Shown: one piece after another, positions 24,301-35,259 of the stretch | How the letters are laid out: every line of letters begins with the position of its first letter | Position numbering within the stretch: position 1 is the stretch's first letter | Source: Saccoglossus kowalevskii | Lineage: Eukaryota; Hemichordata; Enteropneusta; Harrimaniidae | Length of the DNA stretch: 45,328 bases | Direction: 5' to 3' | Assembly (NCBI RefSeq): GCF_000003605.2 | Contig: NW_003150755.1 | Location: 547,610-592,937, forward strand | Notes under the pieces: model-generated | What the model saw: the letters and a program-made list of their open reading frames with translations, nothing else | What the model was told of the DNA's origin: nothing | Databases searched by the model: none | Program-made: the position numbers and the translations under genes

Positions 24301-25345
24301 TTTCAAATGGTAAGATCTTCGCTCTGTCAGAAATTTCCCCATTCATCAATTAACAAATAGAATAGGCTCGAAATATATTTCCAATACATCAAGTCCCAAC
24401 TGTTTAAATGCGCTTTTGACACAAGCCTGAATTAGATGTATTTCAAACGTATGCAAAACATATCAATTTTAATGATAAATCTCATTTGAAGATATTTTTT
24501 TACAGTTCTCTCTTTAGATGATGGTGTTGCATTATGGGTTATATTGATTAGTAATTGTAGCGGGTTTGTGGTGTTACTGGGGCCACTGTTTAAATATATT
24601 ACTGTTAGTAGTAGTGAGTTGGATTGTTGCAGTGATTATTGCGGTTTTGTGGTGTTTGTGAAGCCACTGTTTAATTTGTTGAATTGAAGTTCGTTGCTGT
24701 AAAACCCAGCTGTAGTCTGGTGTAAAGATAATATATTCGTGGGATGTGGATATTATATGCATGTTGTATTTGAACAATATTTAAATTATAGTAATTCATT
24801 GTAAGTAACTTTTCGTGGTGTTGGGAGGTAACACACGTCGTCTCCTAGCATCGGGTCGTGACAATTACCTACACCTTGGTTTAATCACTTCTTTCCAAAT
24901 CCATGACGACAAAGCAATAGTTTACCAAGGTCTGTCGAGTTAACATTATTATTACTTCCTTTATCTGTTTGCCATTGAATAACATTGTAATGGTTAGCTA
25001 TTCCATGTTAAACGAATTCCCCCAAGACGGCAGAATCATTTTCTGTGTTATAAGTTCCTAATCATATAAATTTTCAGAATTGGATCTGAACCTGTTCTAT
25101 TTGTGGTGAGTAATCAAAACCCACAAATTTCACAGTACATGAATTATATATTATAATTATTAGATATATTCTCAGTTCAGTCTCCTCATCAACTTAAAGT
25201 TGCAGTTGATTTGTATAACTCTCTTGAACAACTCGCATTGTTTTATTGCATGAAAATAAAAAAAAAAACATCTTTTTGCACTTATATGCACCGTCTCTAA
25301 TAGTGCAAATTTCTGACAAATACTGGCATGTTAGTGATTAATTAT
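21360..25345. repeat. U1, first full copy of the segmental repeat
   Basis: This aligns in direct orientation with U2 and U3 through ordered landmarks. These are GAAGCTGCATTCTATCATTG (21396), ACGTGAGTTTGAACTTCG, CATGGAGCCAATCGCTG (21811), AAATCATGATCAAAGCTGGG-type sequence (near 22020), GAAATCCAAGAGCGCCAAGA (22737), a retroelement-like GCGGAGCAG-ATGTGCTCA segment (23228), GGATTAATACTAGTGTCGTC (23818) and CATGACGACAAAGC (24901). Copies differ by many substitutions and indels. Short open frames inside are mostly not conserved between copies. The unit is probably a non-coding duplication rich in old transposon debris. Confidence 0.8.
24545..24680. repeat. 80-base local duplication, GT/TTG-rich
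   Basis: GGTTTGTGGTGTTACTGG then GGCCACTGTTTAA near 24563 recurs at about 24643 as GGTTTTGTGGTGTTTGTG then AAGCCACTGTTTAA. It lies in a stretch of U1 (about 24,420-24,870) that has no counterpart in U2. Confidence 0.6.
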
Positions 25346-25613
25346 TTTGGTAGGATACTTTTCATTATACATGAACAGATGCATTGTTATGTTTTTTAAG
25401 GTCGAAATATGCAAATTTGTAATGAGTGAAATCATATAGAAAATGTTCGGTAATGACGCGGAGAAACAGATGCAAATATAATTACGTTATGACAAAAAAG
25501 ATGATTTCAATTTCACTATCATCATTTTTCCAAACCTTAACAGCAATATACCTGTTTCCCCCGCTTATGGCGTTTACAAATCTCAGCTTATCCGTTATGG
25601 CAGAGCATGTAGT

Positions 25614-25808
25614 ATGTATTCTGATTTTTTACAACGACATCGTCTTCTCTGTTTTAAACTATTAAGTCAAGGGTTTATAAGAGAAAGACTGATCTTGTCA
25701 TTTAAAAAGTTCTATGGCAAGTATCATCAGCTGGTGGACAAGTATCATGTTTCTATGAAACAGATGATAATAGAAGCGCTGGGTGTCAATTGTCTTGCAC
25801 GAGGATGA
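25614..25808 (+). mobile_element. C-terminal remnant of a reverse-transcriptase retroelement
   Basis: The frame encodes DFLQRHRLLCFKLLSQGF, then FKKFYGKYHQLVDKYHVS, and ends at TGA 25806-25808. This combination (leftover Ser/Leu-Gln-Gly-Phe, then F-KKFYG-H--L--KY) is the typical carboxy end of RT proteins found in many copies in marine invertebrate genomes. I know the pattern but cannot assign the clade. Upstream sequence at 25,350-25,610 does not give a clear RT core, so the element is 5'-truncated. Confidence 0.6.
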
Positions 25809-26040
25809 CCTATAATTCACGATTGTGACTCAGAGAGATATATGGCGGGTGCCACACGTGGAGCAGGATGTGCTCACTCTTTTCGAAACACCTGACATCA
25901 CCTCTTGGCTTGTGCCTTGAGGTCCATGTATCTCTCTCACCGATTTGACAGTGTGTTGTTTGTTTTGTTTGTGTGGCCCCTGTGTGTTCTCGGATTTGTA
26001 AATATTGTCTTTTGACATTGATTGTTTGGATTACAGTTGG
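25809..26040 (+). mobile_element. 3' non-coding end of the same RT element
   Basis: Immediately after the stop codon comes GCGGGTGCCACACGTGGAGC, AGGATGTGCTCACTC and CACCTGACATCACCTC, then a TTTG-rich tail. As I recall, this GTGGAGCAGGAT---CT-AC signature follows RT C-termini of this kind in mollusc and lancelet repeats. Eroded versions occur inside U1 (23228) and U2 (32357). Confidence 0.55.
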
Positions 26041-29017
26041 GTCGTGTTGCTTGGATTTTCACTACAATTTCCCCATTGAAAACTAAGTATAATATTCCCA
26101 GAAAGTACCGCCATTAGTTGAGAAAAGAAGCACAAACCTTTAGTGTAAAGAATGTTTTGAGGTTGCCAGTCAATATGTCAGTAAACTAGAATATGTTGTC
26201 ATCGATCCATTCAGTTACATAGACATACAGTCACCTGACTACCCACAAATCACTGCGACCTCGTCATTCACGAGAGCTTTATTAATGGGTATATTGTGTT
26301 GACAATTCTAAAACAAACTTTTGTGAAATGGATGTTATTAGTGAGTAAGGGTGAACAGCAAAATAATATGTATTTAAAATTTCCTGTCAATTACGTTTAT
26401 TGCTCGAAATTTCATGGACTTATCTGTCACGCATAAATGGATGTCTTCTGAAATAATACACCAGTGGAAATTGTAGCAAATCGCTGCTGGGAAATCCATT
26501 GGAAGAATACAGTTAAATCGGCAAACTTCCGATATTAGCTGAAATGGTAACACAGTACAATGTTAATATTTACAAAGACGTCGTTATCAGTGTTCCCAGT
26601 GCGACCAAATACAATATTGGTTCATGTTGATGTCATTTGAAGTTGACGTTACTAAAGATAATATGACGTTAAATGCATACAACATTGGACACATACATTT
26701 TATATAGGTAGAACGTACACCATCATACCGCATTTGCACGCGAGTACTCACATTATGCAAACATAATCTCAAACTCAATAGTCAATTTATATGTATAACG
26801 TGAATGACTATATGTTACAATGGATTATAGTTAACCTATTTTGTCTTAGTCTTAAACCGTATTAAGTAATATTTAATATACTAGTTTCATTTGACCAAAA
26901 GAAGCTGCATTCTATCATTGTATGTAATTTTCTATGATATTTTTCTCAACAAAAAAAAGGACATTGAATGTTCGAAAGTTCCGAAGTCATGCCGTCTCGT
27001 AAACTTTTTAGCGTTATTTGTTGTCTGGAACAAGTAAAATACAGGGTTGTAATAGTTCCGTTATCAACAATAATTACGTGAGTTTGAACTTTAGATGATG
27101 AGTACTAAAAAAAAGGAATGCTATCTTTGTGTTTGCAGTTTCGCTATACGAGGCTGTTATCTCTTGACGTCGGGTAAAACAATTCGACTGTTTGACTATC
27201 GCAATCAGATCGGTGTAAAATCCGTATCGCAAAATAGTTTGAAGATCGAATACATTTTGAATGAAGCGTTGTGGAAAACGATTGCCGGTCAATGAATTAT
27301 GTGTATAGAAGACTGTAAATTAGATGAATTGTATCTATGCAAATGTCAACCGTCGTTATATGCACTGAACATGGAGCCAATCGCTGCTTGGAAAGCCATT
27401 AAAAAAAAACATTCGAATCGGCATATAACAATTATTGAACGAAATGATAAGGTGAAAGAACTGATATGTGTATGAAAGTTGCTAAAGTACTGCAACACTA
27501 AATGTTAGCTGACTGAGTAGAATATACCAGTGGAACAAGCTACGAGTCTACTGTCAGAAAAGGGTGGAAAATGGAATACTCTTCATATATTCTTCATTGG
27601 CCAATTGATAATTGGCAGAAAAATGGGCATGTGAGGTAACAGTATATGTGCGTGTCGTGTATGACATGTATGCATTTGTGGACAGCATTCCATTATTGTA
27701 GCGATATTTATATATTGAAATTGTATGAATAATCGTGATCCAATTATGAATAAAAACCCATTGTTAATGTCTATGTCAGAACGTTCTGAATGTATCATAT
27801 GTATATATTCGAGATGTTTGAAATACTCTTTGTTCATTGGTCACTAGGCGATTAACTCGGGTTCACCTTAGTTGGTAATGAGCATTTCAGGTCAATGAAT
27901 GAATGAATGTAGTTTCACACCATATAATCTTAAACCAAACCTTTGTAAGTGGCAGCCACAGGTGGGAAGTATATGCGCTGTACAAATCTGCAAGTTGAAA
28001 TAGCTTGAAAGCAGCGACATACACAGGTATCATGGACGTTTTATTTACCTCCGTGGTTTATGAACCTATGATTACTCACTAACCATTACCTTGTGGTGAG
28101 AAGGTTTGCAGCAAACTGCTTTACACAAATTGTGTATATTATAATGTGTTTTAAGGAGAAACACTAAAAAATGTATCAGTGACTGTAATGGGTACACCAT
28201 ATATATAAATCGGGGTCTCCAGTGACGTATTTAGTAATAGCAATATCGTCTGTATTGACAAATGTGTTTTGTTGTGTAGCCACTTGGCATCCAGAATATG
28301 ACAAAGTCTCTCAAAACATAATCTTCATTGATGAACGACGTACGGCAGATAAAAACGAAAGCATTGACGCTTCGTGTCACCCATATATACTCATTGGGTT
28401 ATAGGACAACTGTCATTATAAATTGAATATATTTACAACACCTGCGATTGCCCATAGTTTTGAAAACATTTAACAAGAATCATAAGATATGTGCCTGATG
28501 TGTGGAAAACTGCGAACAGTTCTGAACTACATACTGGGAATTATATTTAAGTCTATTACTAGATAGATGGTCGAAAATTGTGTATTGGCTTAAATTCAAG
28601 TTGATGCGTTCCCCATATCATGAACATAATTGTATATCTCCACAAATCATTCAACTTTCTTTCGATATTATTATTTACAACAATATATGACAAGTCTTGA
28701 AATTATTGTTCTCGTGACCTATATTACTATCATTATACATTTACTCAAAATCATGATCAAAGCTGGGTTAATTGCAATATAAGACATTCACATGTACTTG
28801 GAAAATCTGTTTTTCTTTGACACGTGGCAGGTTTTGTCTAGTTTCAATAAAGTTGCATAGGCGATTTCTATTATATACAGAATACTTCCGATCAGTAAAC
28901 ATGTCCTGAAATGTTGCACTGTGCTGAAGTTCATCTGATTATGAAATCAAACATACTGTATGTTTTTTTAAACACTCGAGGTTATTTTTGTATTTTACAA
29001 TAGCTTTCATAAGGTAT

Positions 29018-29614
29018 TGTACTGCCATGGGGAATTTTCGTCTTGTCTGTATATACGTCCACTTGAGGTACGAGATCGGAAAGTCACTTAAACTTTACAA
29101 TCGAATAGACACACACAACGAAAAACGTTTTAACTCGCGTCTTTAGTCAGCCAGTCGAGTACTCTATAAGACACAACGTCCTGGGGAAAAGTCCCTAAGA
29201 CTATCCCAAGGCTGACCCAAGACTGCGTCTCTTGTGGTGTTCTCGTCAAGACCAATTAAACTCATTTATTCACTTTCAAAACCTTAACCAATTACAGGGG
29301 AGTATAAAGTCTATAAGGCTTAGCCTTCAATCATACAGCCAATCACACGAAATACTGGACACGTCATATCTTTTGATTAATCGTCCGTTATATTAATAAA
29401 CTACAAATACCAACTGTCAGAAATAGTAGTCCGGGTGGCGACGGTTATATCGTAATTAGTTCCAAATCACTGAGTCAAGTTCCGTCAAGCATGAGCCTAA
29501 ATAATGACAGATTATGGAAATGTGTTAAATGATATAAACCAGCTGTTCACTAGAATCTAACTATCAAGTCGTATCAGTGACCGATCTTTAGACAAATAGA
29601 AATAAATCATGACA
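29018..29614 (-). repeat. 3' LTR (complete, 597 bp)
   Basis: On the minus strand it begins TGTCATGATTTATTTC and ends AGTACA. The first 400 bases match the 5' LTR with scattered substitutions and lack the 7-base GACCTCG present in the 5' LTR. The divergence indicates an old insertion. Confidence 0.75.
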
Positions 29615-29617
29615 CAA

Positions 29618-29627
29618 CCCTCCTCTC
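29618..29627 (-). promoter_or_regulatory. polypurine tract of the LTR element
   Basis: GAGAGGAGGG on the minus strand ends three bases before the 3' LTR. This is the expected position for the plus-strand primer of reverse transcription and fixes the element's orientation. Confidence 0.6.
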
Positions 29628-31082
29628 AAACTAGATTTATGCCTCCTTGCATATGCCTCACAAATCAAATCAAAGACATCGGCATTCACTCAACACTCGT
29701 CATGCAGATAAAATACAATACTAATAATAGGTATAAATCAAATGAGTAAAAACAATGATTAAATACAATAGTTAGAAAGTCACAAAAATCAAAAGAGTAA
29801 AAACAATGATTAAGTACAATGGTTAGAAAGTCACAAATATCAAAGGTTATAAATCTAAAAACAAGGGAAAGGCAACCAATCGGCCCGCTTTACTCAAACG
29901 GTCCGCTGAGGTAACCATTCGCTGCACTGTCTCCCGTTACTAAGGTTACAAACTCTGTATCAAAAGGTCAAAAAACACTAAGGCGTGGCGGTGTAACCAT
30001 GCGATCAGCCAATCGCTGCAGTCGACAGCATGAGCATGTGATTACCAGGGATGCGTCTCTCGGTTAAAACCTGGCTAAGCTCGTCACTACTAAAAAAATA
30101 AGTAAGCAATCTATTAATCAAACTCCTGTCACATACGCTAATAATTTTCCAACTGAACATACAAGTCGTTGAATCTAAACAAAAGTCTAACGGCTGGAAT
30201 TGTAATGCGAAAAAGAAGTCGCTATCATAACACATTACTCCTCTGGCAAGAAAGGTGGGAAAAGGCTAAAACAATAGACACTACTAAGTTACATACAATA
30301 CTGCCAATCATGAACAAAAGCTTGCATCATCAAACAATACGTAAATAGGCACACCACACATTCATTTCAAAAAGATAAATCAACAATGCTACGAAGTGCT
30401 CTCGACTCAAATCAACTCACAAAGCGTCAGAAGTATTCCGAAACAATACGTAAACATCGATTATTCTGAAGATCGATACTCTTAAAACGTTGGTAACTCT
30501 GTACATCGACAATTCTTAAAAACTCTGAAATGTGGGGCATTATTCCTCCAATCATATTTCGTACTCATAAACTCATTAAAACACAATAAAACTCCACAAA
30601 ACTCAAAACGATATGTTGCAAATACTTGTCCACTGAAACATGCTTAAATCGTTATAAAGGACCTTACGACGTCATTAAAATATCAGTTCAAAACAAAGAT
30701 CTGGGTGCTCACATAACATACAATTCAATATCACAAAAAAAAACGTTCAAAAATCGACAATAAAAAGCAAGAAATACGTTACATTATTAAACAATAGAGC
30801 CGGGATTCTGAAAAAGAGTTCAACGTCCACATATACAGTATCCGTTATTTTAAGCGAGCAGTTCTTTACACAATACACAAATAGCTAAAGCTTTAATCGA
30901 AGTCTAAGCGTCTCTTCTCTTTTCATCGCATTAGTTTGGGTCGTTCTTTCTCATCTTGTCTCTAATGTCGTTCATTTCACCTTGATTATTCAGTCCTATC
31001 GATACTCGTCCTTTCTAAGGGATTTCGAAATCTTCATCTCTTCAGCGTTGTTCATCGGTGTTGTTCGGGTAAAGCCGTCAGT

Positions 31083-31484
31083 CAGACTGCGTCTCTCGTT
31101 GTGTTCTCGCCAAGACCAACTAAACTCATTATTCACTTTCAAAACCTGAACCAATTACATGGGAGTATAAAGTCTATAAGGCGTAACCTTCAATCATACA
31201 GCCAATCACACGAAATACTGGACACATCATATCTTTTGATTAATCATCCGCTATAATAATAAACTACAAATACCAACTGTCAGAAATAGTATTCCGGATT
31301 GCGACGGTTATATCGTAATTAGTTCCAAATCACTGAGTCAAGTTCCGTCAAGGACCTCGCATGAGCCTAAATGATGACAGATTTTGGAAACGTGTTAAAT
31401 GATATAAACCAGCTGTCCACTAGAATCTAACTATCAAGTCGTATCAGTGACCGATCTTTAGACACATAGAAATAAATAAGGACA
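31083..31484 (-). repeat. 5' LTR, truncated at its inner end
   Basis: About 402 bases match 29215-29614. The match stops abruptly at 31083 (ACTGCGTCTC); the part equivalent to 29018-29214 is missing and replaced by unrelated internal sequence. Confidence 0.75.
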
Positions 31485-34431
31485 GTATACCAAGATATAT
31501 TATTTGACACAATAACGAACACATTGCATTGAACCACATTTCACAGTTACCATATTATCCGCATTGTTGAGTAACACACAACACTTCTACTGTACAAATA
31601 ACCCAATCTGATAATTTATAATAAATTTGAGTAAATTTTTAGTTTTTACTCAAACAATTTGCCTGTTTTTGTCTTAAACTTCTGAGAGAAAGTGTAGACT
31701 ATAAACGGGATTATTTTTTGGTAAATGTGATGAAAAGAGGGAACTGGTGGTGAAAGGTCAAGGTTCAATATTTTTAAATTTTTAAACGAATACATCATTG
31801 TTATTATGCTATAATTTTTATTTGAATGCAGGTCACGAAAATTAACTGCATTTTGTCAACAAAATACGAAATCCAAGAGCGCCAAGAAGGCTAGGCCTAG
31901 TCTTGGCAGTTTGACATTTTACAGCTTACAGAGTGTTAATAATAAAGCGTCGGACAGGAAACTGAGAGTAGAGTAAAGTTCTTACACAATGAACTTGATA
32001 TCGACAAAACGGATTTCTGTTCAATAAGCACATCGCCTACCATCGACAGCACAGGCTGCATCCGATTATAGGTAATTTTTCAAGACGCAAGGAAAAAGAT
32101 CGTATTCTGTCTACTTTCGTATTACTTAGAATTTCATGCGGCTCGTGTTTGCTATAAAAGAAGAAAGACTGGCGTTCTTCTTGCCAGGGCACATAGAGAG
32201 GGTAACAGAGTATTGCCAAAAAACGAAATATTTTCATTAAAATAGCACATCGCTTGCCATTCAATGACAGGCTACATCAGAATATAGGTTAATTTTCAAA
32301 AGAAAGAATAAAGACGTTTTTGCAGATACCAATGTAATAACGATAAATTATGACAAGCGGAGCAGGATGTACTCAATTTGTTTCTAAACAAATGACATCA
32401 CTTCATTTATACCATGATTCGACTTTGTTGTGTAATGCATTTGTCAGTGTAATGTAACTGCAGTAATGTGAATATTATTAGCCGACTTCATTTTGAATGT
32501 GCGCCGGGCAGAATTTTGACGGCTGATACTGTCAATAAATTTATTTACGTAGTTTGTGTACTATTGTTATAAATACATTAATATTAGGTAATCAATAATG
32601 TTGACTGATAACTAACTGCAAAAATTAAATGCACTAAAGGAACACGTTACTGGTATACACATTATAACATTACCAATGTTGGATTACCTCAAGCAATGTT
32701 AACTAATATTTCAGTAACCGCATTGATTTTTTTTTGCGTACAAGCTAATCTGCTTTTACGTAAATTCACTGGATGCTGTCAGATTGTGTTTATCATTTAA
32801 AACGTGTTGGTCTTTACTGTGGTGGAATCGAATATTCTCTGAGTGATTAATATAGTAATACTTTCCGCAGGTTGCTCTCGTTTTCAAGGAATAAAACTAG
32901 TAATATGGTTGTATCACACTGAGTACAAGAAACAAGCTTGTTTTTAAATTTAATGGAGATCTACAAATATCGCCAACATTTTAATGTACCGGTCTTATTG
33001 AGCTATGATGCGTGATGGAAGTCTGTCCTAATTATAGACTTGGGGAAGATTTTTGCTGATATGTGCTTTAAAGCTATTAGTTTTGTAGTACTTTTTATCG
33101 TGGACTAGCAATTATTTAATCATGAAACAAGGATTAATACTAGTGTCGTCTTACTTTCTGCGTATTTAACTTGATACCATATGAGGTTATGATATACCTA
33201 TGATTGCATAATTGATTAAACCCCTGGATATCTTATATCGATTCTAATGGAAAGACAAAACCATGTCACATATTAGTGTGGTACCTTGGTATATAAAACT
33301 TGCCGAAAAGTTCATAATTAGGACATACACGAATAAATTGATTTTTGTCTCTAAATACGTATCTCCCAGTATCCCGCAGTAGTATAATGTACACGTGTGT
33401 TATTATGCCTACCCACTTCAATGTACATGGTACATGATGAACCCAGATTAAAAAGTTCTATATTTAGTTGGGGATACACAAATTAAATAGTCTTTTAATT
33501 TTATTACAGATTTAAAAGTACAATAGGTTCGAGGCTTCGAGGTGATTGTTATTGTTTTATGTAAAGTTTTCTGAGCTGTATCTATGATTATTCGACCAAA
33601 TATATTTGGAGAGAACGCATCAGTATTAACTACGCATTGGTTTAAACACACCTCTCCAAATTCATGACGACAAATCAAGTTTACCAAGGTCCGCGGTTAA
33701 CATTATTATTACTCCTTTTATCTGTTTGCCATAGAATAACATTGTAATGGGTAACTATTCCATGCTAAGCGCTCGCATTGCCCAAAAATGACCTGTTCTA
33801 TTTGTGGTGAGTAATCTAAACCTACAAATATCACAGTACATGAATTATATAATCATTAGAGATATTCTCAGTTCACTCTCCTCGTCGACTCGTCGAATAA
33901 TTGCAGTTGATTTTTTGCATTAAAACTTGTATAACTCTCTTAAAATATGCTCATTGTTTGTTGTATTGCATGAAGATGAACAAACACATTTTTGTCCATA
34001 TATGCATTTATAATAGTGCAAAAGCGGTCTTTTACGTTTTTGACAAATACGGGCATGTAATTGAAAATAGTCACATTCATCACATCAACAACCGCCTAAT
34101 GGTAATTCATGTATTGATAGGCCTTAGCAGTAACAGCAACTCATTAAAATATCTAGATAATTTTAATACGCAAACTGAAGTAGATTTAATTTTTATGTGA
34201 TTAGATTCTCATTGCTAATCTATTATCCAAATATCGGAAAGACCTGGGGACAGAGGGATGCTGCGAGGGCGTAGTCCTAAACAACTCCCCGATGTCCCAT
34301 GTTGTTAGCTACTTATACACTGGCTACTTCAGTTTAATTTTAAAGTACTAGGAATGTAAATATAATTCCCTCATCAACAAATAATTGTACAATATTCAGC
34401 ATATGTCGACACGGACCACTCAGAAGTCATG

Positions 34432-35259
34432 CCCACAACTGCTTGACGACTTCCCTGTTTGAAATATCACGACCCCTGAACAAGACACAGAAACCTCCGG
34501 GATAGCTACTTTATGGTTTATCAGCAAATTATGGCCAGTACCACCGTGGATTAATGCAGAAAATAACCACTCGTAACTCCGTCAATGGTTTGCTTCCAGT
34601 CACGTGGTATGTGTATAAAGGTTGAATACGTGATTCATTGTCGATACCATTCGATTTACCAGTCACTCCTCATAACTCCTACCTGTGACAACCATATTAT
34701 CGAAATTAGAAAAAAAAAATAACAAAAAAAGGCTATACACCCTCATTGATTTATAATACATAATAAAATTGTAACAATTATTTTAATATTGCACACAAAT
34801 ATGTCCTCTTAAAGACAAAAAAATCACTTACACATGATTTAGTTTTAAACTGTTGAAAAATATGCAAATGTACATTTGACACTCAAAAGCTTGAACTGAC
34901 ATACATCCGTTGTACCTGCTATTGATATAAAAATGGCAGGAAAATAGGATAAACTACAATAGAAATGAACAAATATACGTTAAGCAGTCGTTTTATATTA
35001 CTTCCGGTAAGTCTTTCCGGAATGAACTTCTAATCTCGTGACAGTGTGTAATTCGAGATCATGAGTACAGAACAGTGACCAATATAATTTATTTATAGAT
35101 TGAATAGAGCACACTAGACTGATTAGAATCGTGGTGTGAATGTAGTGACAACATTACTAGCAGTAGTATATACGATATTTGACTGGGACTATACGACCCT
35201 CGCTGGGTGTAGCCTGAAGCCATTTAAATTCAAGTGTTGTGTGAAGCAATTGCAGATCA
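34432..35259. other. spacer between U2 and U3
   Basis: This is unique in the window. It contains CACGTG next to GTATAAAGG (about 34603-34622), an E-box and TATA-like pair, but no open frame follows it. A polyA-rich stretch lies at 34708-34731. Confidence 0.35.

Larger units (their letters stand above)
29018..31484 (-). mobile_element. small LTR retrotransposon nested in U2, internally deleted
   Basis: The 2,467-bp insertion starts TG, ends CA and is flanked by GTAT (29014-29017 and 31485-31488), a 4-bp target duplication. Direct terminal repeats align over about 400 bases. A purine tract GAGAGGAGGG on the minus strand abuts the left repeat, so transcription runs right to left. The internal 1.5 kb has only short open frames (longest 76 codons, 30235-30005) and no protease, RT or integrase motif that I recognise. 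The right (5') LTR lacks the roughly 197 bases that should adjoin the primer-binding site. This suggests a deletion across U5, the primer site and part of the internal region, or a non-autonomous element. Confidence 0.8.
26460..34431. repeat. U2, second copy of the segmental repeat, interrupted by an LTR element
   Basis: This is colinear with U1 through all landmarks (27373 CATGGAGCCAATCGCTG, 28752 ATCATGATCAAAGCTGGG, 31868 GAAATCCAAGAGCGCCAAGA, 33128 GGATTAATACTAGTGTCGTC, 33662 CATGACGACAAA). The 29018-31484 insertion separates two halves that are continuous in U1 at about 22225. An extra segment of about 700 bases at 27.9-28.6 kb is not in U1. The left end (26460-26880) matches U3 at 35340-35720 closely. 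Confidence 0.8.

Noticed and set aside
28222-28404. 60-codon ORF with a hydrophobic start downstream of a TATATAAA sequence
   Set aside because: It begins at a GTG, not ATG, in the U2-only segment; nothing supports a secreted peptide beyond composition.
33901-34200. 99-codon plus-strand ORF in U2
   Set aside because: The corresponding U1 and U0 sequences do not keep the frame, and no domain is recognisable.
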